Source of the DNA: Zygnema circumcarinatum
Lineage: Eukaryota > Streptophyta > Zygnematophyceae > Zygnematales > Zygnemataceae
Direction: 5' to 3'
DNA: 64,000 nucleotides
Assembly: GCA_037447605.1 (NCBI GenBank)
Contig: CM074804.1
Coordinates: 1,710,730-1,774,729, forward strand
This document shows positions 14,001 to 26,970 of this stretch, one piece after another. The translations under genes were made by a program, and so were the position numbers. Every line of letters starts with the position of its first letter. Positions within the stretch are counted from its first letter, which is position 1. The notes under the pieces are model-generated. The model was not told the DNA's origin and did not search any database. It was given only the letters and a program-made list of their open reading frames with translations.

Positions 14001-17000
14001 AAACCTGATGACGCTTCAGCTGCTTCGAGAGCTGGGGATCGATTCTGATGCGGTCTTCATTATCGTCTCGAGCCTTGTTGATGGAGATTCCCTTCTGCGG
14101 ATCGTCTTCTTCCTCGTCATACCCTTCTACTGAACCGTCACCCTGAACTGAGGGATTCCACTTCCTTTTCCTCGCTCTAATCGCACGCTCTGCTGCCTTG
14201 GCTGTGCGTAAAGCGATTCTCTCTTGTCGTTCCTGCCGGACACAAAGAAAAACCGACAAGCAGATAGATATTCAAGTCAGAGACCTCCATTAATATGAAC
14301 ATGCACGAAGAAAACTTTTCATACGGAGTAAATATGCCCCCTCTCACCTGCATAGATTTATATTTCAGAGGAACAACTTAAGGGCAATAGAAACAAGGGC
14401 GAAAGGTAGGTGGTGTACCTCTTCCAGCGACTGTTTCAACTGCACCTCCTGACTCTGATCCATTATTTTCCTCAGCTTCTTCTTGTTCGACCTGTCATGC
14501 TCACAAGGTCTTGCTCCTAGCATTAGAACAGATATCCGGCCACCATCTAGTTTCAGAACATGCACAAGCCATGGAGTGGAGATCAAAGAATCCTCGAAAG
14601 CCAACTAATTTCCAGTATAGGACAACATGTAAGTCGTGCATTCGTTGTCCGAGGTCAGCATATCAGTCAAAATCACACATACATGTCTAGCCAGGACGAC
14701 ATAGAGGGTAAGGTGCTCACTTGTGAGAGACGTTCTCTTCATTCTCATCTTGCTCTAACAAAGTTTTCCGCTCCTCTGCCATCCTGTAGCTCATTTGAAG
14801 CGTAGACAACGTATCTGTACTGCATAGGTAGCATTTCCAAAGTGGCTTCTCTGCTATTGCCAGCTCCTTCAAGCCAAAGTTTCTCTTCATGCATTGTACA
14901 CAAAAAACGAAATTGCAAGGCTTTTCCGAGTTATCACAAAGAACGAGAGTTTTGCTTTGGGCACACCATCGACATTCTTCTTCAACTCCGGCCACATCCT
15001 GAATAAACAGTCCAGAAAAGAGGAGGGAAAGTTTTAAGTCATGGATCAGCTTGAAGGTAGCAGGGGGTAAACTCGCCTAGACTATTGAAATATAATAGAC
15101 ACACAAGGAATGACAAGGAACAATATAAAAGTTTCCATTAAAGTATTAATTGTCCTCCGAGGCTGTACCTTTGTGAATTCATTGGCTGCATATCGGGCCA
15201 AACACATAGGACAGATCGATACACCAAGTAGAGGATGTTTTCTGATATCTGCAAGCTTTTGCGATTCTCCACAAGCTGTGCATAAAAACTTCTCCTGTCC
15301 AAGTCCCAATACAAGCACAGGCACCTTACAAGAATAAGTTGGATTCGTGACACAATTTGCAGCAGACATAAGCGCCAATGCAATGCTTGTTGGTTTAATC
15401 CAAACTTAAGTCATTACAACGTGAATGCAAATAGCCATCCAGCAGACACAGACATCAAAACTTATGACTAGCTCAATCTGATAGGTATTGCTTCTGATGC
15501 ATGCAACGCTTTATCTGAGTCTTGGAAACGTGAAATGAGAGACTTCGCACAAAATGCAAAAGTAAAATGAAACAGGAAAGCATAAGGAGCAATGTTACCT
15601 CTTCCAAAGCCCGCTTTGGATGTAACTTCTCACTAGGCGTCTTGTCGGACAGCGATTTCCTCGCCCTCCTCCTCTGCCTGCCAGATTCACAAAAACGGAT
15701 AACACAAATACTTACAAATGTACACCGCCCAAAACTACACATCTATCTAGCTGAAATAAGACTGTGATGAACTATGTAATCATATTTTTGAATGGGTTGA
15801 AAAACCGAAATCAAAAAAATATGTCGGACACTCCTACTTAGGCCTTGAAAACACTCAAACAGAAGTTGTAATCCAGCTTAATGGTGTGAACTCACGGGCC
15901 GGTTAGCTTCCTTGACTCCCCATTCCACTCCACAAGTTTTTTCTGCACTTCTTCTGCCTCTTTGTAGCGTGATCGAAGGGAGCTTATTGCAGCCGGATTG
16001 CAGACAAAGCACTGCCAATGATCTTCAAAAATGTCTTTCAATGCTTCCTTTCCGAAATTCCGAATAACACATTCTTCACAGAAAACTTTACTGCAGGTCT
16101 TCTCAAAAGTATCACATATGATGACACTCCCACCCAGCGCGCACCATCTGCAGTCATCTTCGACTCCAAACTCATCCTGCAACAGACACGAAGCGTAACA
16201 TTATACAATTGCCAGCCTTTGAGGAGGCCAGACAGAGTATTGGTCCAGACAAGAAATTGGAAATCGTAGTTACCTATTAAACTTAAATCTAGGTTCTTTA
16301 CATCAAGAACTGGCAATTTTCTCTACATTGACTTCTCTCCAACTTTTGTTTGATTTTCATGACCAAATCGATTAGAGAATGTAGAGTTCCCGCTGAGTCT
16401 CACCTTCTTGAACTGGTCCTTGTTATATCGATTCACGCACGAGCGACAGACCAGCACTTCAAGCAAAGGATGCTTGTGAATATGTAGAGCTGACAGAAAT
16501 TTTCCGCACGCAGTACACATGAAGTCCTCGGCTTTAGGTGCTTCCAGCCCCTCTTGGGGCCGCCCAGGTCCAGCGTCATGTGTGCAGTCCTGGCTGCTAC
16601 TGCAAGTTTGCTTTGATACGTCATGATCTGGTGAGGCAATTGACCGAAAAAGGATCTCTGTTGTAGGATCCATGTCAACCTCTTTTTCACCATCACTATT
16701 CAACTCAACTACCTTCTGTGCAGCTGCATTTGCTGCAAACTTTGGAGTCTGATCTCTTTGTATAATCCGTCTAGATCTACGCAAACTTTGTTGGCTATCA
16801 TCAGAAAAGATGGCAAGTTCACGACCTGACGGGTTTTCCGGGGTGCACTCTTCACTGTTCTTCTTACTTTCTTGATATTTTGCTGCCCGTAGATATTCGT
16901 TTGCAAGCTCTTCCTTTTCTATACATCCTCGACAGTTTCCTCCCATCTTCTCTATGGAGACTCGCAGTAGTGAAACAGGAGTGTTCATCAGAACAGAGAA

Positions 17001-20000
17001 AAAATCATCAGGAATATCCATGGACTGCCCTGTCGACTGAGGACTGGATGGAGTGGGTCTCAAATTCTCTCCGTCGATCATAACTTCCTTATTCACTCGC
17101 TCCTGAAGGAGAACGTCAATCTGACCTTCTTCCTTTTCAAGAATTCCAATGTTTCCTCTCTCAAGGGTCTCCTCATTTTCCTCGCGCTTGATTTCTGGTT
17201 CGGGCATATCCTGCCGGTTAACATTCTCATCTTTCCGATTGGAATTAGTCAACTTGACTTCCTCGAAATTCTGGTCTTCTTTTCTCATAACATCCTGGAT
17301 ATTACTACACGGGTTATCAGATCGACAGATATCAGCCAAATTCTTGACTTCCTCCGCATCTTTTTTTTGTCCTCTGTCTTCTAGATCGCCCAACTGCATT
17401 GGTAACTCAAGGGAATCTACCTTCATGGTGAGGGTTTGGCCGACTACCTTTGCAGATTCCTCTGCTACTTCAATCATCTCAGTTCTTAGAACACCCTCTG
17501 AAATATCTTCAGAGTGAAGGGTGACAAAAGTTTCTTGTGCTGCAGAAGCTAGTGCTATGGTTTTATGAATCGCTTTATCTCTCGGTTCAGATTTTTTTGC
17601 ATGGGCCCGTAGGAATTCATCAACAAGGTCTGGCTTCTCTATGCATCCTTTCAAGTTCCCTCCCATTTTCAAGATTGAGCTCCGCAGCATTGGGACAGAA
17701 GACTTCATTAGCACAGAGTGAATGTCTTCGGGGAGCTTCATAGCCGGCACTTCCTGTTCTAAAACCGATAACATTGGTCTCAGTTCCTCTTCCCCAGTCC
17801 TGATGCTCTGCTTTTCCAAATTTTCTTCAGAGTGAGCTTTGCTATTCTTGGCCTTGTCAATTGTTATCTGCTCAGAAAGCTCCTCTGCCTCCATGGTCAA
17901 AGTTTCGTCCTTTCCTCCCTCGTTCACCGTTGGTCCAATCATGGAACACTGATGACTGGAAGGCTCCTGTATACTAGGAGAAATCTCAGTCGCAGGCGTT
18001 TTCCCAGAGGCTTTCGACTTAATCATCTCGTGAGAAGAGGAAATTTGAGAGGAATTGCTAGATGTATCACCAGACTGGCCAATGTCATCGTGATTTTTGA
18101 ATCCCTTTACATCCCCCGCTTCTCCCTCCATGTTAGCACACTGCCCTGGTACAGAAGGTTTGCAGGAATCTCTTTCCGTTGCTGGCATTTGAACAGCTTC
18201 CTTAAAGCAATCGTAGTTTTCCTTTCCTGCACTGCTATTTGAAAAAACCTTAGAAAATTCTGCAGGACAGGCACTCATATCCAATGGCGCTGCAGGTGGA
18301 ATTGCAGATCTTCTCACGTTTAGTGGCAGATTGTCTTCAATATCCGAGTCAATGATGATAAGATCAGCTACGAACGTGCCGCATGGCCCTCCTTGTTTCT
18401 CCTCCAGTTCCTGTAGACGCTCCTCCCGTTGCCTCTCCTCTGCATTCTCTGAAAGCCACTCTTGTTCTTTCTCTTCCTTATGAAAAGGCACCTCCCTTAA
18501 CTTTCCTCCCACTTGCTTTTCCTCGTCCGTATGTAAAGGCTCCTCTACTCGAATTTCCCTTCCGTTTTGTAAACGCTCATTTTCGACATTTCCGCTCAAT
18601 TCAATCGTGCTCCCGTGGATGGCCATTTCTGCTTCTGCAGAAAGTGGAGCATTTGCGTTTGCCTCCACAGCATTCGGCACTACATGATGGCCTAAGCCCC
18701 TTTGACTCGTATTTTCTGGATAATGGTCATCCAGACCTTGTCTCAGAGCCCCGTCAACAAGCGCATCATGGTGTTCAACTTCCTGTTGAACGTCAAATGA
18801 GGGCGTCAAAACTCGGCCATGAAGATCAGGATTCTGCTCCAAACCTTGAGCCTTGGTCACAAAAGTCGTGAGTACCTGCATGCAAAAAACTTAAAATCTT
18901 AAAAAAGATAGGCAACCCCCACTTGCGATCGTAATAAACAGTACGAACTCCGCACTGAATCCGAGATATCAAAGCACAAGGTATCACTTCGCCTTCAATC
19001 AGCCTGAAACTTTGATGGATTTCATCTGATTTCATTTCATTTTTTATTGATTGCCTTCACTATGCATTATCAAACTCCTGTCTCCCGTAGCAATGCACCA
19101 CTTTAAGGGCCTCGAAGATACAGATTTGTGATACAAGATTCAGCGCCAAAACGAGCAACTTCACCTTTTTCCTCGATGATGGTCGCACTTGAGTCCCTTC
19201 CATAGATCCAAGGGCTTGCGATGCTGGCTCGCAGTTCATGCGTTTTCTCTTCTGCTGCCTTCTTACCTTCTTCTCTTCCATTGCTCGATCTTGGTTCTCG
19301 CCCACCTTTTCAACAGTAAAATGGAATCAAAGCATTATACAACGAAAGTCCAGAAACCAATGAACGAAGTGGTAATAGGGAGTAAGGGAGGATGTGCAAG
19401 AACAGAGGGAGCTCAACAATGCCCTACATACAAATCACGACAGAGGCTAAGGATCGGGAATTCCAAACGCAGGGTGCAGCAACGAGAGGGAAGGTAACTG
19501 CGGCGAAAGGAAATCGAGGGAGGAAGGTTTAGAACGTGAAGAATAGAAGGTGAAGAACACAGCGAGAGTCCTCAATGCGTTACGCGAGGTAGCAAATGAG
19601 AATCACTTTTCATCTCTCAACAACATGAAACTCACCTTCTGAACATTGCTCCGCCGTTTTCGTTTTTTTTCCAGTTCCCTTTCCTTCTTGACAGCCCGTT
19701 TATATTGCCAAGGCTGTATGTTTTTGGGGCACAAGGCTGTGTCCAAGTCTTCGAGTTCATCAATTTCCTGTAAACATGATCAGGTATTAATTTCAGCACA
19801 ATTCCGCCATAGGAATTTAGCCTCAGGCTGTTTACATCAGATCTGTTTTATCGTCATAAGACGGAGATGCCATGAAACCAAAAATGGGTTTGCTATGTGG
19901 CATGTCACCTCTGCAGCTACGCAACCATGTTTTTAATTACCTTCAACTTACCAGACACTTCTTCCGTTTCTTGCCAGTGTGTGGCTGATCAGTTTCAGAA

Positions 20001-22413
20001 AGATCAGAGTCATCATCGGATTCAGAGTCAGAATCTGCAGCATTTTCATCCAACTTCCTGCACGAGCTCCGGAATGTTGAGTGAATACACAATATTTGGG
20101 AAGACGCTGCCAGAGACAAAATTATTGTCGCAAACAGGAAACATGCGTCAAGTTAATCATCTACTCAGCCCATCCTCAGAAGTTGTTGTTTCGGCTCTAG
20201 CCTTATCTACAATTGGGCTCCTAGCACGAACAACAAAGTAAGGGACACAAAATTAGAAACACCTGTCAGAAGCTATCCGAGTCGGTCGACAATGAGTCAT
20301 TTCGAGCTCTGCTTCAAGTTTCCAATCCGCAGTTCCAGTAGGACAGCCTGCCCAATGCGCACGGGTTTTCCATGTTTCTGTTTGACAAGTTGCAGCAATC
20401 TGCGACTCCATCGTCTTATATACTTGGGCGAGATCGATCCCTTCGCTGTCAAGCTTCTCCTGCGACAGAATCACAAAGAAAATGAGGAACTTGCCAAGAC
20501 GATGACTTTACAACTGGTTTCAAGAGGACGACAGAAAAAGAAAAAACTCTGCTTGAGGCGCTCGCTTCGCTCGTCAGTTCCACGCTCACGATCGTTGAAA
20601 ACAATTTCATTTCCAACCACGAACACCACACACCGCACGTAGCCTTAAGAATCTGGTCAAAATCTAGTCATCGTTAACAAAAGATTAATACTCATTATCT
20701 ATCAAAGAGTTTTGAAAGATGACAAGCGTAGATTGATATTGGCTACACATTGAACACAAGCAGAGTACTCATGAGCACGTTAGGACGGATAAAAGAACAT
20801 GTACGAAAGCAGGTGGCAAAGTTCACGACAAGATTTTTGTCTCAATGACTTTATTAATGAAAGTAAATAGGAAAGCCTAAGATGCTGATGGCGTGAACAA
20901 AAAGAATCACCAAGAACAATGCAACTTTACAAGCTCTTCGCACAGTCAAATCAACCACAATGGGGCTTCAGCCTCACTTTCACATGTAGTCAGGGGTTAA
21001 GTCTATACCAAAAGACTGCAGATCTTCCGTTGAAGAAAATCGTGTCTTCTTCGCCAGTTCTCCACGAGTGTCTCCATTTCCATTTCAACTTTCACATCCA
21101 GCTGCAGGTTGAGCATAAAGCTTTCACAAACTCAGAAGACATGCTGATTTATGTGAACTCTACACTGGATTCACTCCAATAAAAATGCACGAGTTACACC
21201 TGAAGGAAGAATCCCCTGAAAACATTGAAGTTGACTTGAAGTTTGAAGTTAAAATTGACCGAAATATACTCAGACTAACTGAGGCTGTGCTTGTGTTCAT
21301 ACCGCTCTTTTGCTGACGCTTGCGGAGAGTTCTTCCGTAACTTCCTTTCTAACTGTTTCTAAAGTCTCCTCTTCCAGTGCCTCTTCAGCCTCTGCTGCCT
21401 GAGACAAGTAAAAAGCCAAAGGAGGAAGTCAATCTTGTCAATGTTTCAGTGCCCTCCAAAGTCCAAACATCTAACAATGATTCACAGATACAGGCACCAC
21501 TTGAAAGCATCCCACCCTATACTGTAGCTTGCTGCTACTTGATTTACAAAGATCAAATGGAGCAGCTCAATGGAAAGTCCTTCAACAACTGAAAATGGAA
21601 AGTTCTCTGGTAGAGCAACCAGGTTCACCTTCAGGACAGCCTTAGTGGTCTTCGGTTTTGTGAACTAAATACTGAAGACTTTTAATGAGTTACATTGAAA
21701 CATGCATTCTTACTCACATCTCCTTCCAAGAAGCCCAAAGCGTCCAAAAGTAAACCTATCTCGTCATCGGTAAGCGTCTCTTCTTTCTCCAAAATGTTTT
21801 GAATGACTACGTTGTTTTCTAGATCCTGAATCCAAGACATAAAAGTTGCAAGTTAGATGTTCCGATCAATGTTTTCTAGAAAGTAGCCGGCTTTTAACAG
21901 CAGAAGTAAAAGAGACCTTGAATACTGACGAGATAGTGTGTCCCCCACAAAGTGTAAGAAAATAGATGCTGTGCAATCCTTAAGTAGTGAACGTTTCAGC
22001 AATATCATACCATTGAACATGGAACAAACTAAGAGTCATGGAAAGAGAACAGCATCTACCTCGTCACTTTCGATGTCGATGTCGTCACCAACATCATCGC
22101 TATCACTTGAACTGTTTGTTTCTTCATCCTGACTGCGAATGTTAGCACTGCTGCTTGGCTGCTGTTGCAAACCCAGCACTGTTGCAGTTTCCGACCCAGG
22201 ATTGGCAATTGCAGATTGTTGTCTGTCAGGCCCAGGACAAAGTGAATCTGTTCCAGTCCTCTCGAAGACGTCAGTATCTTCCGCCCCCAGTTTCGCTGTG
22301 GCATTACATTCTGTCGGTTCGATTCGCTTTTTTATCTCATTTTGCGTCGAAAATGACTCCATATTCTCCTCATTGTTCTCGACTCGCATGCTTCCTTCCA
22401 TGATATCCTCCAT
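8072..22413 (-). CDS. ATRX: ATRX-type SNF2 chromatin remodeller with tandem ADD domains
   Basis: ATRX is a nuclear SNF2 ATPase that maintains heterochromatin and deposits H3.3. Twenty-eight minus-strand exons can be chained (first 22060-22413, last 8072-8477), giving 2455 codons with stop, close to animal ATRX length. Order: acidic N-terminus; the plant ATRX helical region ([32 protein letters not shown]); a Lys-rich stretch; one 2472-nt exon (16404-18875) with two SAP-like motifs; two ADD zinc-finger modules; then the SNF2 motor, with [10 protein letters not shown] (motif I), [12 protein letters not shown] (II), [15 protein letters not shown] (III), [17 protein letters not shown] (IV) and [20 protein letters not shown] (V). 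Motif VI is [16 protein letters not shown]. The C-terminal exons carry [13 protein letters not shown] and an acidic coiled stretch. The intron after the motif I exon uses a GC donor (13631-13636). It is divergent from TIPIN. Confidence 0.96.
14721..15294 (-). other. Second ADD module of ATRX (two exons)
   Basis: Exon 15169-15294 encodes [25 protein letters not shown]. Exon 14721-14998 encodes [33 protein letters not shown] and [10 protein letters not shown]. All the CxxC pairs expected of an ADD module are present, and the exon structure repeats that of the first module, with the split falling at the same place between the GATA-like and PHD-like parts. A short basic exon (15599-15677) links the two modules. 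Confidence 0.88.
15896..16523 (-). other. First ADD module of ATRX (two exons)
   Basis: The end of the large exon (16404-16523) encodes the GATA-like finger FMCTACGKF...[14 protein letters not shown]. The next exon (15896-16176) encodes the PHD-like part: [33 protein letters not shown] and HWQCFVCNP. This matches the ADD layout of animal ATRX (CTACG...RHP...C..C, then CRWCAEGG...C.C). In animals ADD binds H3 tails carrying K9me3 and unmodified K4; binding here is inferred. Confidence 0.9.
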
Positions 22414-24648
22414 ATTCAGCTCTTTAAAGTATATAGGAAACTTGCTGGACTCGTACCATCAGCATACGCATTGATCATTGACTGAGGTCTTGCTTAAATA
22501 TGCAACAGCTCTGCCTGCGAAAACGTCGACACTTCGCAATTCAAAACAAATAACCTGACAGGAACAACACCATACAAAGATATCTTGTTATTCATGTCCA
22601 AGAACTTTGCTATCGGGCCATGCATATTGACCTCTTTCGCACTTGCGAAACTCGTCCATGGACGTGTCTGTAATCATTGAAAGCTTGTAAGACGCTTATA
22701 ATATCTCGGCCTAACGTATGTCCACTTTTTCGGTAATGAACATATTGAACATGCACTTACACTTTCAGCTCAGTACAAAGCTTTGGTCCGATGTTGCCGT
22801 ACATAAGAAAAGGGCGAAAGTCAAGTTGCAAACTTCTGAAGCTTGAGACAACTTTCGCGACGGAGTATCCTTTGTTTTCCAAACTAAAGGCTCCTGGAAT
22901 CACGACACAAGACGACCAAAGGAAGGATTGCCAGTAGCTCGAAGTATTTGCTCAACTATCCTAAACAGCACTAGTACTGACAGGCGGTGTCTTGCGTTAC
23001 TCCATTTCATCATGAAATTCGCAAATTTTACTGTATTGTGCGTTTATCTTCGTCAGTAAGCCATAACATAGCTATCCAGTCAGGTGACTGATAGCATACT
23101 TTGCCAGCGGGAACAAGCATCTATGCAGAACCTACGTAGTGAGACCTAACTATTAAAATCTGCTTTAAAAGGAGCAAATTACTACTCCGCTATCAAATTT
23201 CGAATACATAAGAGTGTTTTTCAAATAAAAAACATTCTTATAACGTCCAACTGTCACTAGTTTCGGGGAGCATTTCAGGGATCGTGAGCATCACTGTGTA
23301 AGCGTTGGTTTGAGTTTTGCCTTCTTTATATCGGCTCCCTGGCACAGAAAATTCCTTCCCTTTCGTACTTACTTACAACGTGGTTGAAGGGTCTGACAGG
23401 GCATTTCAAGTGCTTACACGAAAGGAAGAAAAAGGTGAAGGATGGAGCTGCTTGCATTGTGACTATCGTAATAAAGAAACTACCCGAAAAACAGGCCAGG
23501 TTCTAGAGAAATACCAGTCAGCAGCTGGAATCGACACGTTAAGCCCCTTATTGAAGGAATTCGCGTCGAATTTCAGCTCCCATCGATATAAAGTGCTTTT
23601 AAAGCAGGCATCAGTCAGAGTGTAGTGATAATCTCCATAGTGGGCAAAGCACGACGAATGCACAAATGCAAGCATTCCTGTCACCTGCTTTTTTTCGTAG
23701 CCATGGAGGGAGTTGTCACAGACAAAAAACTTTCTTTAATCAAGTCCAAATTCTCTCCAGATAGGCTCCAACCACCCTTTCAAGAGTCCAGAGCAGGGCT
23801 ACCGGTACGGCTCACAGAATTTTGACCAGTTTTGTAATTTTTTTTGTCGCGAACTCCGAGTTTTTTTGGTGCCCCACTTTTTTGCCCGTCAATTTCTGTT
23901 TGCGCACCAAACCATTTGAATATTCAAATTTCGACGTGAGAGCTTTTTGACGCGCGGGCTTTTGTGGGAGCCCAAAAATTTTAGGGTTCCGCCGGTTTTC
24001 CGAATTGAAAAAAAGAAAAATTGGATTTTGCAACTCGAAGGTACTTAAGCGATCGCACATACCGCACATATCGACATGAGCCTTCAATATACCTCGTTAC
24101 TCCCTATATTATTTCGATACGATGTGTGGCCGCGAGGGAAATCCATCAGCTCCAGTTACGTAACGTCGGCATTTCCATGGTTTCAAGCAGCCGTACGAAT
24201 GTACGGCTCCAGGCGTATGAATTTCCAAATTTGAAGCGCGCAGGTTCCCGCGTTCTGCCTCCCTCCCTCGGCCTCGACACCTCGGGCCGTTCCTGCGACC
24301 GAGAAAGAAAGCAAGCAAGCAGCCTCTCGCGTCCTGCGGGGAGGGAGAGAGAGAGGGAGGGAGGGGCCTTGGCGAGAGCCTGAAACCTCAGTAGCAGCAT
24401 CAAAGGGAGCCGTCCAACTACAAATTTGACCAATTCAATTTTTTTACCACTCAAAATTCTGCTTTTTTCTCAAAGCAGGCGCATTGAAGCTGCTATAGTA
24501 GTGCTCCAGCTCCGCCAACGAGGCCTACAGTAAGCGAGCAGTCTGCAAAAGTCCCCTTACATCGTTCTTGCAGTTGTTCTTAATTTTTAGCTTTTTCCTT
24601 CTTTTGCAGAAGCTAACACCCGTGTGCGTCTTGGATAATTCGCAGGAG
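22414..24648. promoter_or_regulatory. Bidirectional intergenic region between ATRX and TIPIN
   Basis: This 2.2-kb region lies between two genes transcribed away from each other, so it should hold both promoters. It includes CGTACGG/TACGAATGTACGG-like palindromes near 24190-24210, TCGATACGATG near 24116, and a purine-rich tract near 24340-24365. One uncharacterised ORF is listed separately. Confidence 0.55.
23317..23625 (+). CDS. Uncharacterised small ORF, 102 codons
   Basis: This open frame sits in the ATRX-TIPIN spacer and is not low complexity. It contains a CxxC pair (GWSCLHCDYRNKETTRK) and a mixed hydrophilic C-terminus. I do not recognise a family. It could be a small orphan gene, a 5' exon or upstream ORF, or a decayed zinc-finger fragment of a transposon. 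The length alone is not strong evidence of coding. Confidence 0.25.
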   Translation: MPSLYRLPGTENSFPFVLTYNVVEGSDRAFQVLTRKEEKGEGWSCLHCDYRNKETTRKTGQVLEKYQSAAGIDTLSPLLKEFASNFSSHRYKVLLKQASVRV

Positions 24649-26709
24649 ATGGAGTCCGTTCCACGAGCTACTGGCTGCTTCAAATGCGGCTTAACTGGCC
24701 ACTGGTCGCGAGACTGTACCTCTCAGAAGACTCCCTCCCTCTCAACTCCTGAAGACCTTAAGCGTTCCAGCCGTCCATTTGACAAATTTTCATCTACTCA
24801 TACAACACAATCCAAAAGTCCACAGCTTACAAAGTCTTCGCCTGCAGAACCGCCTCCGAAAGAGAGTCTGCGAAGAAAGAGGCCAAAGCTGACACCGGAG
24901 TTGCTGCTATCAGAGAATGGATTGGAGTTTATCCAGAAGACGTTCCCAAAAAGTGTGATGATCAAAGGGAAGGGGCACGAGGTATTGATATATTTGCTAC
25001 TGGGGGGAACTGGAGAGGGAGAGAAGGAGGAGCAGGGAGAGGTTCGATTTCGTAGTATGAGCAATGCTTGAGCTGTTGAATAATTTCTTGCAGTTTTTGC
25101 TGTCTCAATAATGCATGTTTGCATGACCTTTTTTTCTTAGAATGTTTTTGTTCTTTGGTGTGTTCATGGATTTGTCAACACCAGCTCGGAGACCTTCGGA
25201 GGCTTCTGGAGGCATACATGCATTGGCACACCCGTCTGTTTCCTTTGTTGACTTTCCCGGAATTTATTCAAAGAGTGGAGATTGTTGGAGCAAACAGGCG
25301 TGTCAGGGTGAGCTTAAAAAAAGCGACATGCTAAGTGTGGAAATACATCAAGGGTACCTGCTAAGACATGATGCAATGAAAACTCTCAACCCTCACTGGA
25401 TCCCTGCTCTAAGGGTGGTTCTCTATTGAAATTCCCTATTAAGTAAGCCAATCACGGTTTGCCACGTTTGCATGTTTTTTGACGAGACTGGCTGTTATTG
25501 GTCCAGTCTAGCGACAGTACGCTCAATAGATTCCCACCCTAATTGCCACTGCCTTCGCTTCTAGTCAACGCACACCCCATCGTCAATAGTGCGGCAATGT
25601 GGTCTGTATTGAGAGGCAGAAATCTTCCTGTATCCTAATGACCAATGAAACAAACTTAGATTGGACAGATTTGTGAATAGCCGCTTCTCTCAAAGTAGCA
25701 AATGTGAATATCAGCAGCAACTTTTGGAATTTACATGTTCATGTCTACTGCTGATAGCTGACTGTGAGAAGAAAGAAACAAAAGCTTGTTCTGTCAACAA
25801 GAGGTCGACAACTTTAACTTTCTAGTCATTGGAAACCTGCCATTGACATCCATATTCTGTGTCTTGTGCAGGATGCAGTGAGAGGCTTGCGCGACAACGT
25901 TGATACAAGAAACAATGATGCAAATGCTCCGATTCTTGATGAAAACGCTCTCTTGAATCGTCCAGATGGTGAGACTCGAGCACCCCTAACAACCATAACC
26001 GCTTAGAGATCAACAAACATCTGTCATCATCATCGTGACTTGAATGGTTTGAGCATAAACAATCTCCATGGCACTATTTTCCGCCTCGTAATGATGGTCA
26101 GGAGCTTTGTGCAGATGCATTGGCATGCCATTAGCTGGTTTAGAAGTCACGAATGGAGTAGATAAATGGTTTAAGGCGACTAACTGGTGGGGCCTTCTTC
26201 GGCAGGTTGCGAAACGGCGGAGGTTCATGAAAAGGCAGGAAAGTCTTACAGTGTTCATTATGATGATGACGATGGTCGTGATTTCTCCGATCATGGACTG
26301 AATGATGTCTCGAATGATCTTTTGGAAGAGACCATCCGTCAGTCGACTGATGAGGTGATTTTATTACAGTCCTCCCCTATTTATCCATTGCTTAGTTACT
26401 TTAACAAAGCTGAGGGCTCGCCTGTGCAATTCTGTGAATGTTTGTAAGCGAGTTGCTGAATAGACTCATCCATAGTTTTATAGTTTTAAAAAAGGTTATG
26501 TATGTCATTGCTCTATGCAGGGCTCTCATTCAGGAACTGCCCAAACAGCTGGCAATTCTGGGAAGGTCCGTTCATCATCAACGGCAGAAGAAAAGGTTTT
26601 GACCACGGAACAATTGGAACGCATGGAAGCAAACAGGAAGTTGGCATTGGAACGAGCAAGAAATCGAATTTCAGCTTCCAAAACATTAGGCGATCAATGT
26701 GGTCACTGA
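24649..26709 (+). CDS. TIPIN: TIPIN/Swi3/Csm3-type replication fork protection protein with CCHC knuckle
   Basis: TIPIN pairs with TIMELESS in the fork protection complex that stabilises stalled replication forks. Five exons (24649-24981, 25185-25307, 25872-25968, 26206-26354, 26521-26709) give 297 codons with stop. A CCHC zinc knuckle at the N-terminus (GCFKCGLTGHWSRDC) is followed by a Ser/Pro linker and then the Swi3 domain (RPKLTPELLLSENGLEFIQK, KGKGHELGDLRRLLEAY, HWHTRLFPLLTFPEFIQRVE). An acidic region follows, and the C-terminus carries LTTEQLERMEANRKLALERA, typical of the family. The CCHC plus Swi3 arrangement is the plant form of the protein. The ATG at 24649 is the best start because the knuckle follows directly; a non-coding 5' exon is possible, since an AG precedes it. 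Confidence 0.93.
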
Positions 26710-26970
26710 TGCGGTCGAACTTTCTGTGCCAAAAACGCTCGACCTTCCATAAACTTAAATGTGACATCACAATGTTGACGCTTTAATTCAAACTGCAACT
26801 GATTCATGGAGCCGAAAAGTGAAAGACTACCTTCCTCGATGAGAGGGAGCGAAAACGAGAGGGTGTTGGGCGTCGGGAAAGGAACCATTGAGATGGAATG
26901 GATAGCAGGTATGCAGGAAAAAGTAAGTACATCAATTTGTGAATTAAGTAAGCAGTTTTTTCAGTATAAG
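26710..26970. other. Convergent spacer between TIPIN and MSL
   Basis: This short 3'-3' spacer has no supported gene. Partly open frames on both strands show no family similarity. Confidence 0.5.
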
